The notes beneath the pieces were generated by a model. It was not told the DNA's origin. It was given only the letters and a program-made list of their open reading frames with translations, and made no database searches. Made by a program: the position numbers and the translations under genes. Below are positions 8,325 through 17,060 of a stretch of DNA of 64,000 bases, piece after piece (position 1 is the stretch's first letter; each line of letters begins with the position of its first letter). The stretch is from NCBI GenBank assembly GCA_965230005.1, contig OZ245934.1:2418001-2482000 (forward strand), written 5' to 3'. This stretch comes from SZUA-309 sp965230005 (GTDB taxonomy: Bacteria > Pseudomonadota > Gammaproteobacteria > Pseudomonadales > Azotimanducaceae).

Positions 8325-9038
8325 CTACGCGCCGTCATCTGCAGCGAGCATATCTCGAATCGAAGCCTCTATCTGTCCACCGCAGTAGAGGTCCCCGTAG
8401 CGCGCTTCCTCCGCCGCGACGCAAGCCGCGAGGGAGGGCTCGGCACCGATGCGTTCGCAGAGGGCATGGACAGCCGGGGCATGCTCGCGCAGATCCGCCG
8501 CCAGCGCTGGCAGGCAACGGATCATGTTCCCGAACAGGGCATAGACAGCAATGTCCGCACAGGTCACCGTCGTACCGCCGAGATACCCTCGTGACAACGA
8601 GGCTTCGAAGATGCCCATCCACCGCGGGAGCCGCTCGGAGCGAAACTGCCGCCACTCGGGCCGTTCCCACATCATGGATCCGTTGTAGCGGCAGATCTCC
8701 ATGAGCACGTCATTACAGTCCATGAGGATCTTCAGGCACATGGTCTGATCCGCGGGTGCTTCCGGAAGCAGGTCGAGTTCCCGGGCCACGTGCATCACGA
8801 TGGCCGGCATCTGGCTGAGGGCCCAGTCCGTGCGAGAATCGAGGAGTACTGGTGGGCCCAGGAACGGAATCGGCTGCTCAAGCGGCGCCTGGCCCATAAG
8901 CGCTTCGATGGCCTCGAACTCGGCCGTCACCAGCAGGGGCTCATCGCGATAGGCGAAGAGATAGCTCACGAAACAGCCCCGGAACGGCAGCGGCCAGTAG
9001 TAGAGCCGATAGTTCGGCCTGGGCTCGGTGGGTGCCAT
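8325..9038 (-). CDS. Glutathione S-transferase family protein
   Basis: A 237-aa protein with a thioredoxin-like N-terminal domain (YRLYYWPLPFRGCFVSYLF) and an all-helical C-terminal domain with the GST hallmark TCADIAVYALF at about residues 160-170. Active-site assignment is uncertain: the tyrosines and serine near the N-terminus could serve. The start is supported by an AGGAG seven bases before ATG 9038. GSTs of this kind conjugate or isomerise electrophiles. The gene stands alone, so its substrate cannot be inferred. Confidence 0.85.
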   Translation of the reverse strand: MAPTEPRPNYRLYYWPLPFRGCFVSYLFAYRDEPLLVTAEFEAIEALMGQAPLEQPIPFLGPPVLLDSRTDWALSQMPAIVMHVARELDLLPEAPADQTMCLKILMDCNDVLMEICRYNGSMMWERPEWRQFRSERLPRWMGIFEASLSRGYLGGTTVTCADIAVYALFGNMIRCLPALAADLREHAPAVHALCERIGAEPSLAACVAAEEARYGDLYCGGQIEASIRDMLAADDGA

Positions 9039-9411
9039 GGGCGGGCTCCTGCTGTGTCATGCGGATGAGCGCGGGCTGTCAGGCTACCCGATGCGGCCCT
9101 CGTACTCATCAGCGATCGCGGTTTCCCCTGCTGAGGCCGGATCCGCCAGTGCCGATGCTGAGGTCAACCCCTTATCCCGGTGAAAAGTTGGGGGTGCCGC
9201 CTGACGTCGAGGAGCGCTCCGATGCGCGTTATGCGGCCGGTGCCAACACTCAGCTCGAGCGGGCCGTCTACGTGGCAGGAGCGCTGGTCCACTCAGGGTG
9301 AGGGCCGACGCCATGCCTGACAACGCGTGGAGAATCCGCAGTCATATCAGGGGAAGTATCCATAGCGATCGACGGCAGTCGGCGTAAGCTGTTGCTACCT
9401 TTGCAAGCTGC
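9039..9411 (+). other. Intergenic stretch without a supported gene
   Basis: 373 nt between the minus-strand GST gene and the plus-strand Usp gene, which are divergent, so it should hold two promoters. Open frames on both strands here (for example 9084-9323 minus) are Arg/Ala/Pro-rich with no family resemblance and look like GC-rich background. I could not pick out convincing -35/-10 pairs. Confidence 0.4.
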
Positions 9412-10272
9412 ATGGCACCACTCATGAGCGAAAAAACCCGAGTGTTCGTCGTCCTGGATCCGACCTGCATGGAACAGGCCGCCCTCGAATGGGGCGAGCA
9501 GATCGCCCGTGAATTCAACACCCGTGGCGATGCGGACGTCGTGCTGCACGTCTACTGCTGTATCAACGGCGACAGCGTTGCCATGGCCCTCGACGAGAAC
9601 AGCGCCCATTCCCAGGTGGAAACAGAAGAGCGGGTACGCGGCTGGCTCGATCGCCTCGTGGCAACGCCCCGGGCCGATGGTCTCGAGGTGGAAACGGAGG
9701 TGGAGTGGCACGACGACTGGCGCAAGGCCATCGTGGTGGCCGCGGAGCGTTGCAACAGTGCCCTGGTCGTGAAGAACATGACCCAGCACACGCGCTTCAT
9801 CCGCATGGTCCGGGAAACCTCCGACTGGACGCTGATCCGCGAAAGCGCCTCTCCCGTCCTGCTCGTCAAGACCGGCCGCCCTTACGGCATCAGAAAGGTG
9901 CTGGTGGCGATCAAACACAACCCGGAAGAAGAGCTCTACGAGAAAGCGAACGACGACATCCTCGCCGCCGCGCGCCAGCTTACCAATGACCTCGGCGCTG
10001 AGATGCACGTCGTCACTGCCTACGCAGACACCGGCGGCCAGCCCGATCGGCAGCGTTTCGCCGACCGCTGTGGCCTAGAGCGCTCCCATGTGAGCGCGGC
10101 CATCGGCAGCCCGGAGAAAGTGATCGCCGAGACCGCCGAGCGGCAGAACGCAGATCTGCTGATCATTGCGCGCGTGGCTCACCCCGAGTCACCGAAAGAT
10201 CTCGGTGGCACCGCCCGCTATGTGGTCGATGAGATCGACACGGAAGTGCTCATCGTGCCGGTGGGCGGTTAA
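9412..10272 (+). CDS. Universal stress protein, tandem UspA domains (UspE-like)
   Basis: A 286-aa protein built from two UspA-type alpha/beta units (about 5-150 and 160-286), the arrangement of E. coli UspE. The second unit ends with the expected nucleotide-fold features (NADLLIIARVAHP, TEVLIVPVGG). Such proteins accumulate in stress and growth arrest, and some bind ATP or fatty-acid ligands. Two in-frame ATGs (9412, 9424) are possible starts; MSEKTRVFVVLDP from 9424 resembles typical Usp N-termini. It is monocistronic by context. Confidence 0.88.
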   Translation: MAPLMSEKTRVFVVLDPTCMEQAALEWGEQIAREFNTRGDADVVLHVYCCINGDSVAMALDENSAHSQVETEERVRGWLDRLVATPRADGLEVETEVEWHDDWRKAIVVAAERCNSALVVKNMTQHTRFIRMVRETSDWTLIRESASPVLLVKTGRPYGIRKVLVAIKHNPEEELYEKANDDILAAARQLTNDLGAEMHVVTAYADTGGQPDRQRFADRCGLERSHVSAAIGSPEKVIAETAERQNADLLIIARVAHPESPKDLGGTARYVVDEIDTEVLIVPVGG

Positions 10273-10282
10273 GCACGAACGG

Positions 10283-10789
10283 TCAGTCCACGGCGAGTCC
10301 GACGTCGCGCTGACGGTAGTCGGGCTCTGGCGCGTCGGCGCGGATGGGATCTCCCGCCAGCGCTTCTTCCAGGCGGTCCAGATAGTGATGCCAGCCCGCC
10401 AGGACGAGATTGGCGATCTCACGGACCGTACGATCCTCGGGAACGACGAGCACGTCGGTAAAAGTCAACCGGCAACCCGCATCGGTCGCGGTTAGCTCCC
10501 AACGGATCGTGCCCAGCTGCAGCAGGTGCGGCGGCTCAAAGGCGACCACCTCGCCACTCACATGAGCGGGGCCTTCGCAGTCTCCCCCAAACCAGATGTC
10601 GTAGCGTCCACCCCGCCGCCGCTCGAAACGGACCCCCGGCATCCAGGCATCCAGCTGCTCGGGCTCCGTGATGGTGGCCCAGACCTGTTCGACGCTGTAT
10701 GGCAGCAGACGTTCGAAGTGTACGTAGCTGCGGCCGTCGGCCAGCCGGCCCACGGTGCCAAATGGCGCCTCTGCTGCATTGTCTGTCAT
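10283..10789 (-). CDS. SRPBCC/AHSA1-domain protein
   Basis: A 168-aa protein of the START/Bet v1-like superfamily, AHSA1 branch. Recognisable pieces are VHFERLLPYSVEQVWATI at the start of the domain, DAWMPGVRF, and the C-terminal helix WHHYLDRLEEAL. These proteins have a hydrophobic ligand pocket; the bacterial stand-alone forms have no assigned reaction. ATG 10789 is preceded by GGGAGAGG, so the longer frame to 10915 is not used. It follows an ArsR-type regulator by 61 nt. ArsR-SRPBCC pairs are a recurrent bacterial arrangement, presumably one small regulated unit. Confidence 0.88.
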   Translation of the reverse strand: MTDNAAEAPFGTVGRLADGRSYVHFERLLPYSVEQVWATITEPEQLDAWMPGVRFERRRGGRYDIWFGGDCEGPAHVSGEVVAFEPPHLLQLGTIRWELTATDAGCRLTFTDVLVVPEDRTVREIANLVLAGWHHYLDRLEEALAGDPIRADAPEPDYRQRDVGLAVD

Positions 10790-10850
10790 GTCCCTCTCCC
10801 GCTTGATCCCCGCTTCCTGCCCGCCCGCTACGCAGTTCCGTAGTAGGGCG

Positions 10851-11195
10851 CTACTCGGACGGCCCTTCCCCACCGCGATCCCCGTAGCGCCGGTCCAGCT
10901 GCGCCTCGAGCGCATCGAACCGCTCAGACCAGTAGCGCCGGTACGGCATCAGCCAGTCATCGAGCGCCTGTAGCGGCTGTGCCTCGAGTCGATAAAGCCG
11001 CCGTTGCCCGGCCGGGCGCACGCTCACGAGACCGGCGTCCCGCAGGGTCTTGAGGTGCTTGGAGACTACGGGCTGACTCATGCCACTCCTCGACACCAGC
11101 TCACCCACCGGCGCCTCTCCGTCGAGGAGCAGCTCGAGGAGCGTTCGACGACTGGGCTCCGCAACGGCGTTGAAGGCTTCGGCTTGCTGGCTCAT
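10851..11195 (-). CDS. ArsR-family winged-helix regulator
   Basis: A 114-aa repressor-type protein with the ArsR winged helix. AEPSRRTLLELLLDGEAPVG begins the domain, SQPVVSKHLKTLRDAGLV is the recognition helix region, and RPAGQRRLYRLE is the wing. It lacks the CxC metal-binding motif of metal sensors, as expected for members paired with SRPBCC proteins. The ATG at 11195 (MSQQAEAF) is preferred to the upstream frame start. An AT-rich palindrome lies just upstream. Confidence 0.9.
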   Translation of the reverse strand: MSQQAEAFNAVAEPSRRTLLELLLDGEAPVGELVSRSGMSQPVVSKHLKTLRDAGLVSVRPAGQRRLYRLEAQPLQALDDWLMPYRRYWSERFDALEAQLDRRYGDRGGEGPSE

Positions 11196-11210
11196 GGGCT
11201 TAATATTCCA

Positions 11211-11220
11211 ATATCGATAT
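11211..11220. promoter_or_regulatory. Candidate operator of the ArsR-SRPBCC pair
   Basis: ATATCGATAT is a perfect 10-bp palindrome 15 nt upstream of the ArsR start. It lies inside a run of AT-rich sequence (taatattcc...atatatctg) that is exceptional in this GC-rich window. ArsR repressors bind AT-rich dyads overlapping their own promoter, so autoregulation is the simplest reading. Confidence 0.45.
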
Positions 11221-11300
11221 ATATCTGTCAAGGCATATCTCTGTCAGCAAACGGAGGGCCGGAGAAACCGCGGGGAGGCATTGCCTCCCCCACCGAGCAC

Positions 11301-12044
11301 TCAGGCCGCCGAGCGGCCGCGGAGCCACTGCTCGAGTTCATCAGCACCGCCAAGGTGCGCGCCATCGATGAACACCTGCGGAAAGCTGGTGCGACCGGCG
11401 ACGGCTCTCAAGGTCCGATCGCTGAAATCGCGCCCGAGCACCAGCGTCTCGTAAGCGATGCCGGCGCTGTCGAGGGCCCGCTTGGCCCGAGTGCAGTGTT
11501 CGCAGCCGCGGCGGGTGAAGACCGTCGCATCGACCACTTTCGGGGCCCCGGGTGCCAGATAGGCGAGCATGGTGTCTGCGTCGGATACCTCATAGGGGTC
11601 ACCCTCCACATCCGGCTCGATGAACATCTTCTCAATCACACCATCGCGAACGAGCATCGAATAGCGCCAGGCCCGATGGCCGAAGCCGAGATCGTCCTTC
11701 GGCACGAGCATGCCCATGGCCTCTGAGAACTCACCGTTCCCGTCCGGCAGAAAGCGCAGATTCCAGGCCTGCTGATCTTCCTGCCACTGGTTCATGACAA
11801 ATGCGTCGTTGACCGACAGACAGACGATCTCATCCACACCGTGGCGCTTGAGTTCGTCGGCCAGCTGGTTGTAGCGGGGGACATGGGCCGACGAGCACGT
11901 TGGCGTAAAGGCCCCCGGCAGGGAAAAGACCACCACCGTCCTGCCGTCGAAAAGCGCGGCACTCGACAGGTCACGCCACTGATCATCGTCCCGAAGCCGG
12001 AAGTTCACTGCGGGCACGCGCTGTCCTTCTCTGTTCTGAAACAT
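11301..12044 (-). CDS. Peroxiredoxin-glutaredoxin fusion (Prx5-Grx hybrid)
   Basis: A 247-aa cytosolic peroxidase that reduces H2O2 and alkyl hydroperoxides using glutathione. The N-terminal Prx5 domain has the peroxidatic cysteine in PGAFTPTCSSAH (C50). The C-terminal glutaredoxin domain has CEHC at 181-184 plus the TSFPQVFIDG GSH-binding motif. The fusion is known in Haemophilus, Vibrio and other gammaproteobacteria. ATG 12044 is preceded by TAAGGAG at good spacing; a TTG two codons earlier is less likely. It follows dps on the same strand (38 nt), which suggests joint oxidative-stress expression. Confidence 0.94.
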   Translation of the reverse strand: MFQNREGQRVPAVNFRLRDDDQWRDLSSAALFDGRTVVVFSLPGAFTPTCSSAHVPRYNQLADELKRHGVDEIVCLSVNDAFVMNQWQEDQQAWNLRFLPDGNGEFSEAMGMLVPKDDLGFGHRAWRYSMLVRDGVIEKMFIEPDVEGDPYEVSDADTMLAYLAPGAPKVVDATVFTRRGCEHCTRAKRALDSAGIAYETLVLGRDFSDRTLRAVAGRTSFPQVFIDGAHLGGADELEQWLRGRSAA

Positions 12045-12082
12045 CTTCAATACTCCTTACTGCTGATTGTTCGTTGGTCCGC

Positions 12083-12559
12083 TCAGGCCGCTTCTTCCAG
12101 GAGACTCCTGAGCATCCAGGCGTTCTTTTCATGCACCTGCAGACGCTGCGTGAGCAGGTCGGCAGTCGGTTCGTCACTTGCCGCATCAGCGACCTTGAAG
12201 ACCTCGCGCGCTGTCCGCGCAACCGTCTCCTGCCCTTCCACGAGGCGCTCGACCATCTGTCGGGCGGTCGGCTCGTCGATCTCCTCCGGGATCACACTGA
12301 GTTCCGAGAACTCCCGATAAGAGCCCGGCGCACGATGGCCCAGGGCGCGAATCCGCTCGGCAATCTCATCGACGGCCAGAGCCAGCTCTGAATAGTGCGT
12401 CTCGAAGAGCGCATGCAGCGTCGTGAACTGCGGACCGGTGACGTTCCAGTGATAGTTGTGGGTTTTCAGATACAGCGTGTAGCTGTCTGCGAGGAGTCGC
12501 GACAAGCCATCTGCGATGGCCGCACGATCCTGTTCGCTGATACCAATGTTGATTTTCAT
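12083..12559 (-). CDS. dps: Dps-family ferritin-like DNA-protection protein
   Basis: A 158-aa dodecameric mini-ferritin that oxidises Fe2+ with H2O2 and may shield DNA. The four-helix ferritin core is clear. The inter-subunit ferroxidase ligands sit in NYHWNVTGPQF (H37), LHALFETHY (H49) and LALAVDEIAER (D64, E68). ATG 12559 has an AAGGAG just upstream; the open frame to 12613 lacks one. It is upstream of the Prx5-Grx gene. The upstream 12623-12660 segment is AT-rich and contains two ATAG half sites, but their spacing does not fit an OxyR box. Confidence 0.93.
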   Translation of the reverse strand: MKINIGISEQDRAAIADGLSRLLADSYTLYLKTHNYHWNVTGPQFTTLHALFETHYSELALAVDEIAERIRALGHRAPGSYREFSELSVIPEEIDEPTARQMVERLVEGQETVARTAREVFKVADAASDEPTADLLTQRLQVHEKNAWMLRSLLEEAA

Positions 12560-12700
12560 GATGACTCCTTGCCGTTGGCTGAGTTCCTCAGGGACGGGAG
12601 TCAGCATAGGCAAGCGCCATCAATAGATGAAATCGATTATTTTTATCTGAACGATAGGTTAAATCTTTGAGCTCGCGGAGCCAGCTCGAACAGGATCGCT

Positions 12701-13378
12701 TCAGCGATAGCGCGTGGGATCGGTCACACCCGCGGCTGCGAATCCCTCCCGGCGCAGCCGACAACTGTCGCAGACTCCGCAGGCCGCGCCGGTTTCATCG
12801 GGCTGGTAACAGGAGACGGTGAGTCCATAGTCGACGCCGAGGTCGACGCCCTGGCGAATGATCTCGGCTTTGCTGAGGTCAATGAGAGGTGTGTGGACAC
12901 GCAGCGCCTGCCCTTCAACGCCTGCTTTTGTCGCCAGGTTCGCCAGCGCTTCGAAGGCGGCAATGAACTCCGGCCGGCAGTCCGGATATCCGGAATAGTC
13001 GACGGCATTCACACCGATGAACAGACAGCGCGCATCGAGCACCTCTGCCCAGGCAAGGGCCAGGGACAGAAACACGGTGTTCCGGGCGGGCACATAGGTG
13101 ACGGGGATTTCATCGGGGACAACCCCGCCTTCCGGCACGTCGATGCTCAGGTCCGTGAGCGCCGAACCGCCGAAAGCAGAGAGGTCGATCTGCACGGTGC
13201 GATGCTCCTCGGCCCCAAGCGCTTCGGCGACCCGGCCGGCTGCTTCGAGTTCGGCGCGGTGGCGCTGACCGTAATCAAAGGAGATGGCATGGCAGCGATA
13301 GCCGGCGTCTCGCGCCAGTGCCAGCGTAGTGGCGGAGTCGAGACCGCCGGAAACGAGGACAACCGCAGCCTCAGACAC
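12701..13378 (-). CDS. queC: 7-cyano-7-deazaguanine synthase QueC
   Basis: ATP-dependent conversion of 7-carboxy-7-deazaguanine to preQ0 in queuosine biosynthesis; cytosolic, 225 aa, normal length. The PP-loop motif SGGLDSAT is at 10-17, and the C-terminal zinc site is visible as C-x8-CGVCDSC. It has a GTG start (13378) and follows queE at 35 nt, so the two consecutive pathway enzymes are co-transcribed at the end of the tol-pal block. queD and queF are not in the window. Confidence 0.96.
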   Translation of the reverse strand: MSEAAVVLVSGGLDSATTLALARDAGYRCHAISFDYGQRHRAELEAAGRVAEALGAEEHRTVQIDLSAFGGSALTDLSIDVPEGGVVPDEIPVTYVPARNTVFLSLALAWAEVLDARCLFIGVNAVDYSGYPDCRPEFIAAFEALANLATKAGVEGQALRVHTPLIDLSKAEIIRQGVDLGVDYGLTVSCYQPDETGAACGVCDSCRLRREGFAAAGVTDPTRYR

Positions 13379-13413
13379 AGGAATGACTCCGCTCCCCGTG
13401 CAACCCGGCCGCC

Positions 13414-14142
13414 TCAGCGCCCGGGCTCATCGCCCCAGAGAATCTTGTGCAGCTGCAGCTGCATGCGCACCGGCAGGCGATCGGCAACAATCCAATCAGC
13501 GAGATCCCGCGGTGCCAGACCCGCTGCGTCGGGTGAAGCGGCAACAGGAGAAAACAGGATCTCTGCCGGACGTTCGAAAAGACCGAGCTCATCGCACTTC
13601 ATTCGGGCCCAGTCATAGTCCTGACGATCGCAGAGCACAAACTTGATTTCGTCGCCGGCACCGCAGTGGGCCACGTTGTCGTAGAGGTTGCGATGCATCT
13701 CTCCGGATCCCGGCGTCTTCAGATCGACTACCTTGCGAACCCGCGCATCGATCGGCGACACATCGAGGGCGCCGCTCGTTTCAATGGCGACCGAATGTCC
13801 GGCATCGCAGAGCACAGTCATGAGTGGCAGCACACCCGGCTGTGCGAGGGGTTCGCCGCCGGTCACGGTGACTTGCCGCACCCCGTAGGCGGCTACGTCC
13901 GCCAGCACGTCGTCGAGGGCACGGACTTCGCCGCCATGGAAGGCATAAGCCGTGTCGCAGTAGCCGCAGCGCAGCGGGCACCCCGTGAGGCGGACGAAGA
14001 CCGTCGGCAGGCCAACGGTCGTGGACTCCCCCTGAAGAGAGAGGAAGATCTCCGTAAGACGCACCCGGTCAGTTAAACCACGGGGCGTCGTCTCGCTGCT
14101 GCGCTCGAGCAGCGAGCCCGTTGCCTCTCGGGATGCGGCCAT
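13414..14142 (-). CDS. queE: 7-carboxy-7-deazaguanine synthase QueE (radical SAM)
   Basis: Radical-SAM enzyme converting 6-carboxytetrahydropterin to 7-carboxy-7-deazaguanine. The 4Fe-4S motif CPLRCGYC is at 55-62 (C-x3-C-x2-C), preceded by the family motif EIFLSLQGEST. A glycine-rich VTGGEPL binds SAM. At 242 aa it is slightly longer than many QueE proteins, with about 25 extra N-terminal residues, so the start could lie further in. It starts 6 nt after the cpoB stop, continuing the tol-pal transcript into queuosine synthesis, a common arrangement. Confidence 0.95.
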   Translation of the reverse strand: MAASREATGSLLERSSETTPRGLTDRVRLTEIFLSLQGESTTVGLPTVFVRLTGCPLRCGYCDTAYAFHGGEVRALDDVLADVAAYGVRQVTVTGGEPLAQPGVLPLMTVLCDAGHSVAIETSGALDVSPIDARVRKVVDLKTPGSGEMHRNLYDNVAHCGAGDEIKFVLCDRQDYDWARMKCDELGLFERPAEILFSPVAASPDAAGLAPRDLADWIVADRLPVRMQLQLHKILWGDEPGR

Positions 14143-14148
14143 GGCTGC

Positions 14149-14964
14149 CTACCGGAGCTCCTGCTGATAGCTGGCCGCAAGGCCGGCCGCCGAGCTCTGC
14201 GGATAGTTGCTCTGCACCTGCCCGAAGTAATCGAGCGCTCGGCTCGTATCACCAAGACGATGGTAGGCGACGCCCAGTTTGTAGAGCGTATCCGGAATCT
14301 TCGGGTGATCGGGATAGAGGTTGATCACCTGCATGAACGACTGCCGGGCCTGCTCTGTGTTCTGCTGGGCCAGATGCAGTTCGCCGAGCCAGTAGAAGGC
14401 GTTGGGTGTGAACTGTCCGTTCGGATAGTCGCTGATCAGGCTGTTGAAGGCGGCGATGGACTGATCGAACTGACGCGCCTTCATGAGATCGAAAGCGGCC
14501 TGGTAAGCCTCCCGCTCGGAGACGCCCGAGGCACTCGGCAGCGCTGCCACCGGTGCTGCTGCGGAACCGGCCGCAGCACCCTGTCCGCCGGCGCTGAGAC
14601 CGCCGCTCGGCGCAGTGGAGCCGCCGGCGGCAGCGGAAGCACCGCCCGCAACGGCCGCGCCGGTCGTGAGACCCGCCACGCGCCGATCGAGGTCGATGTA
14701 TTGCTCTTTCTGATCCCGAGCGAGACGGTTCAGCTGGTAGGACTGTTCTTCGACGAGACCGCGCAGCTCCTGCACTTCCTGCTGCAGCACCTGCAGCTGG
14801 TAAAACAGCTCCGACAGACGCCGGTCCTGCGTTGCCGCCGGCGCCGGCGCAGCAGGTGCGGCCGTTGTCGGCGCCGGGCTTTCCTGGGCGGCCGATTGCC
14901 CCTGGATTCCGATGGCGGCCAGCAGCACGAGGGCGGCCGGCCAGTGTCTGCTCCACATGGTCAT
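14149..14964 (-). CDS. cpoB: Cell division coordinator CpoB (YbgF)
   Basis: A periplasmic Tol-Pal partner that links peptidoglycan synthesis to outer-membrane constriction. It has a Sec signal peptide at the N-terminus (PAALVLLAAIGIQG), a trimerising coiled coil at about 45-95 (LFYQLQVLQQEVQELRGLVE), an Ala/Gly/Ser-rich linker, and three TPR-type repeats from about 150 to the end (AFDLMKARQFDQSIAAF). 271 aa is a normal length. The pal stop codon forms part of its ribosome site (TAGGAAGCC-ATG). It is last of the tol-pal genes before queE. Confidence 0.95.
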   Translation of the reverse strand: MTMWSRHWPAALVLLAAIGIQGQSAAQESPAPTTAAPAAPAPAATQDRRLSELFYQLQVLQQEVQELRGLVEEQSYQLNRLARDQKEQYIDLDRRVAGLTTGAAVAGGASAAAGGSTAPSGGLSAGGQGAAAGSAAAPVAALPSASGVSEREAYQAAFDLMKARQFDQSIAAFNSLISDYPNGQFTPNAFYWLGELHLAQQNTEQARQSFMQVINLYPDHPKIPDTLYKLGVAYHRLGDTSRALDYFGQVQSNYPQSSAAGLAASYQQELR

Positions 14965-14970
14965 GGCTTC

Positions 14971-15501
14971 CTAGCGATAAATCATCACCGCCCGGCGATT
15001 CCGCGCCCAGGCAGCTTCCGAGTGGCCCGGGTCCTCGGGCCGTTCTTCTCCATAGCTTACCGTCTCGATCTGCCGCGGTGACACGCCGGCAGACGTGAGA
15101 TAGCTGCGAATGGCATCAGCACGACGCTCGCCCAGGGCGAGGTTGTACTCCCGCGTACCCCGCTCGTCGCAGTGACCTTCGATCACCACGGACCGGTCAC
15201 GATTGTTGCGCAGGACCGTCGCGTGCATTTCGAGCGATGCCAGATCGTCCGGGCCGATCACGGCACGATCGAATTCGAAGTAAAAAGTGCGCGGCAGCAG
15301 CCGGCTCGTGCCCGGTACGTAGGGATTCAGGTCCGGGTCGAAGGCCGCAAATTCCTGCGGCGGCTGCACAGGCTCCGGCGCCACCACCACCTCTTCATCG
15401 GGGGCATCCACCTGCTCAACGGGCTCTTCCGTCGCCGTGCTTGCACAGCCGGCGATGAAAAACACCAGCATCAGCAGCAAGCCATTCTTAAGACTGATCA
15501 T
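14971..15501 (-). CDS. pal: Peptidoglycan-associated lipoprotein Pal
   Basis: An outer-membrane lipoprotein that binds peptidoglycan and TolB. The signal peptide ends in a lipobox with the acylated cysteine at 19 (FIAGC). An acidic, proline-rich tether follows, and the C-terminal OmpA-like domain includes VIEGHCDERGTREYN and NRRAVMIY. Length 176 aa fits Pal. The AAGGAG lies 12 nt before ATG 15501, with a run of seven C between them, a longer spacer than usual. The frame extends to 15654 but only ATG 15501 places the signal peptide properly. Confidence 0.97.
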   Translation of the reverse strand: MISLKNGLLLMLVFFIAGCASTATEEPVEQVDAPDEEVVVAPEPVQPPQEFAAFDPDLNPYVPGTSRLLPRTFYFEFDRAVIGPDDLASLEMHATVLRNNRDRSVVIEGHCDERGTREYNLALGERRADAIRSYLTSAGVSPRQIETVSYGEERPEDPGHSEAAWARNRRAVMIYR

Positions 15502-15662
15502 CGTGGGGGGGTTCTCCTTGATCTCTCTAGGCGGCGTAATACACGTTTTTCTTCGTTCTGTCCGCCGGATGCATGGAATTTCGACCGCGCCCGCCCCGAT
15601 TTGCCACCCGACCCGTGCTTTTAGCTGGACCGGGCGACTACTTTGACAAGGCATCGGACAAA

Positions 15663-17060
15663 TTAGAGGGTCTCGAGGAACGGAGACCAGGCCGGCTCAC
15701 GCACGTCTCCCGCAGACGACGGCAGTCGGTATTTGACGCGGCCATCGATCGAAACCACGGCGAGTATACCGCGCCCCTCCACCTGCGTCGCATAGATGAG
15801 CATGGTGCCGTTCGGCGCCACGGAAGGCGATTCGTCGAGAGAGGTCTGGGTCAGCACCCTGAGATCATCCCGCTCGAGGTCCTGCCAGGCGATGTGGTCA
15901 ATGCCGTTGCGGCGGTGCACGAAGACCAGATGTTCGCCGTCCGGCAGCAGCTTGGCGCTGGCGTTGTAGGGGCCTTCGAAGGTCAGCCGATCGACGAGAT
16001 TACTGGTCAGCTCCACCCGGTAAATCTGCGGACGACCGCCACGGTCCGAGGTGAAAATCAGATGCCGGCCGTCCTCGGTCCAGCTCGGCTCCGTGTCGAT
16101 GGCATGATGTCTCGTGATGCGCCGCAGCGAGCGATCGGCGAGATTCATGACGTAGATTTCCGGATTGCCGTCCTTCGACAACACCATGGCCAGGCGCTGA
16201 CCGTCTGGTGAGAGCACAGGAGAGCCGTTGATACCGGAGAAGTTGGTGATGAGCTCGCGCCCGCCGGTCACGAGATCCTGAAGCACGATGGCCTGTTTAC
16301 CGGTCTCGAAGGACACATAGGTCACGGACTTGCCGTCCGGTGCCCAGCTTGCCGAGAGGATCGGCTCCGGAGAGGAGAAGAGCGTCTCCGCCCGCTGGCC
16401 GTCCGCATCGGCGAGCTGCAGGCTGAAGCGGGCGTTCTCCGTGCTCACGTTCTGCGCAAGCACGTAAAGAATGCGCGTGGAGAAAGCGCCGGGGATGCCG
16501 GTGATGGCTTCGAAAACTTCGTCCGCCACCTTGTGTGCCGCATCGCGCCACTTCGACCGCGAGGTCACCACCGCATCAACGATCATCTCCCGCTCGTTGA
16601 ACACGTCGAAGAGGTGATAGTCGACTTTGAGCTTGCCCGCGGCGTCGATGCTCGCCCGGCCGATCACAAGATACTCGACCCCAAGGACCCGCCAGTCACG
16701 GAAGAACACGTCGTCCCGCCGATTCGGAAAGGACAGCATGTTGTCCCGGGCCGTAGGCGCGAACTGACCGCTCCGGGCCAGATCGAACTGAATGATCTCA
16801 GAGAGCGGCTCCTGACCATCAAACTCCGGACCCTGGCTGAAGGGCACCACGGCGATGGTCGTCTGCTTGTCGTAGCCGGCATCGATGATGATCGTATCCA
16901 GGCTGTCCGCCGCTAAAGCAGGAACTGCAACAAGCAGCAGCACCGGCAGGACGCGGGACAGCAGGCGAGGCAATGACGGCCGCCGGGTAAGCCCGGGCGT
17001 GGTGAACGCGCGCTGGATGATTCGTAGTGGGTTGGCTGGGGGGAAAGCGATTCGGCTCAA
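15663..17060 (-). CDS. tolB: Tol-Pal system beta-propeller protein TolB
   Basis: A periplasmic protein with an N-terminal domain (TIAVVPF) and a six-bladed beta-propeller made of WD/PD40-like repeats such as SPDGQRLAMVLSKDG and WTEDGRHLIFTSDRGG; it binds Pal. 465 aa is somewhat longer than E. coli TolB because about 35 residues precede the signal peptide core (LLSRVLPVLLLVAVPALA). No ATG lies between 17060 and the signal peptide. The TTG at 17060 overlaps the tolA stop (TTGA) and is the best start. Confidence 0.95.
   Translation of the reverse strand: MSRIAFPPANPLRIIQRAFTTPGLTRRPSLPRLLSRVLPVLLLVAVPALAADSLDTIIIDAGYDKQTTIAVVPFSQGPEFDGQEPLSEIIQFDLARSGQFAPTARDNMLSFPNRRDDVFFRDWRVLGVEYLVIGRASIDAAGKLKVDYHLFDVFNEREMIVDAVVTSRSKWRDAAHKVADEVFEAITGIPGAFSTRILYVLAQNVSTENARFSLQLADADGQRAETLFSSPEPILSASWAPDGKSVTYVSFETGKQAIVLQDLVTGGRELITNFSGINGSPVLSPDGQRLAMVLSKDGNPEIYVMNLADRSLRRITRHHAIDTEPSWTEDGRHLIFTSDRGGRPQIYRVELTSNLVDRLTFEGPYNASAKLLPDGEHLVFVHRRNGIDHIAWQDLERDDLRVLTQTSLDESPSVAPNGTMLIYATQVEGRGILAVVSIDGRVKYRLPSSAGDVREPAWSPFLETL

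Noticed and set aside
9084..9323. 79-aa frame on the minus strand in a 373-nt gap
   Set aside because: Arg/Ala/Pro-rich, no ribosome site, no homology by eye.
12623..12660. OxyR box upstream of dps
   Set aside because: Two ATAG half sites are present but 31 nt apart instead of 22, and the CTAT halves do not fit.
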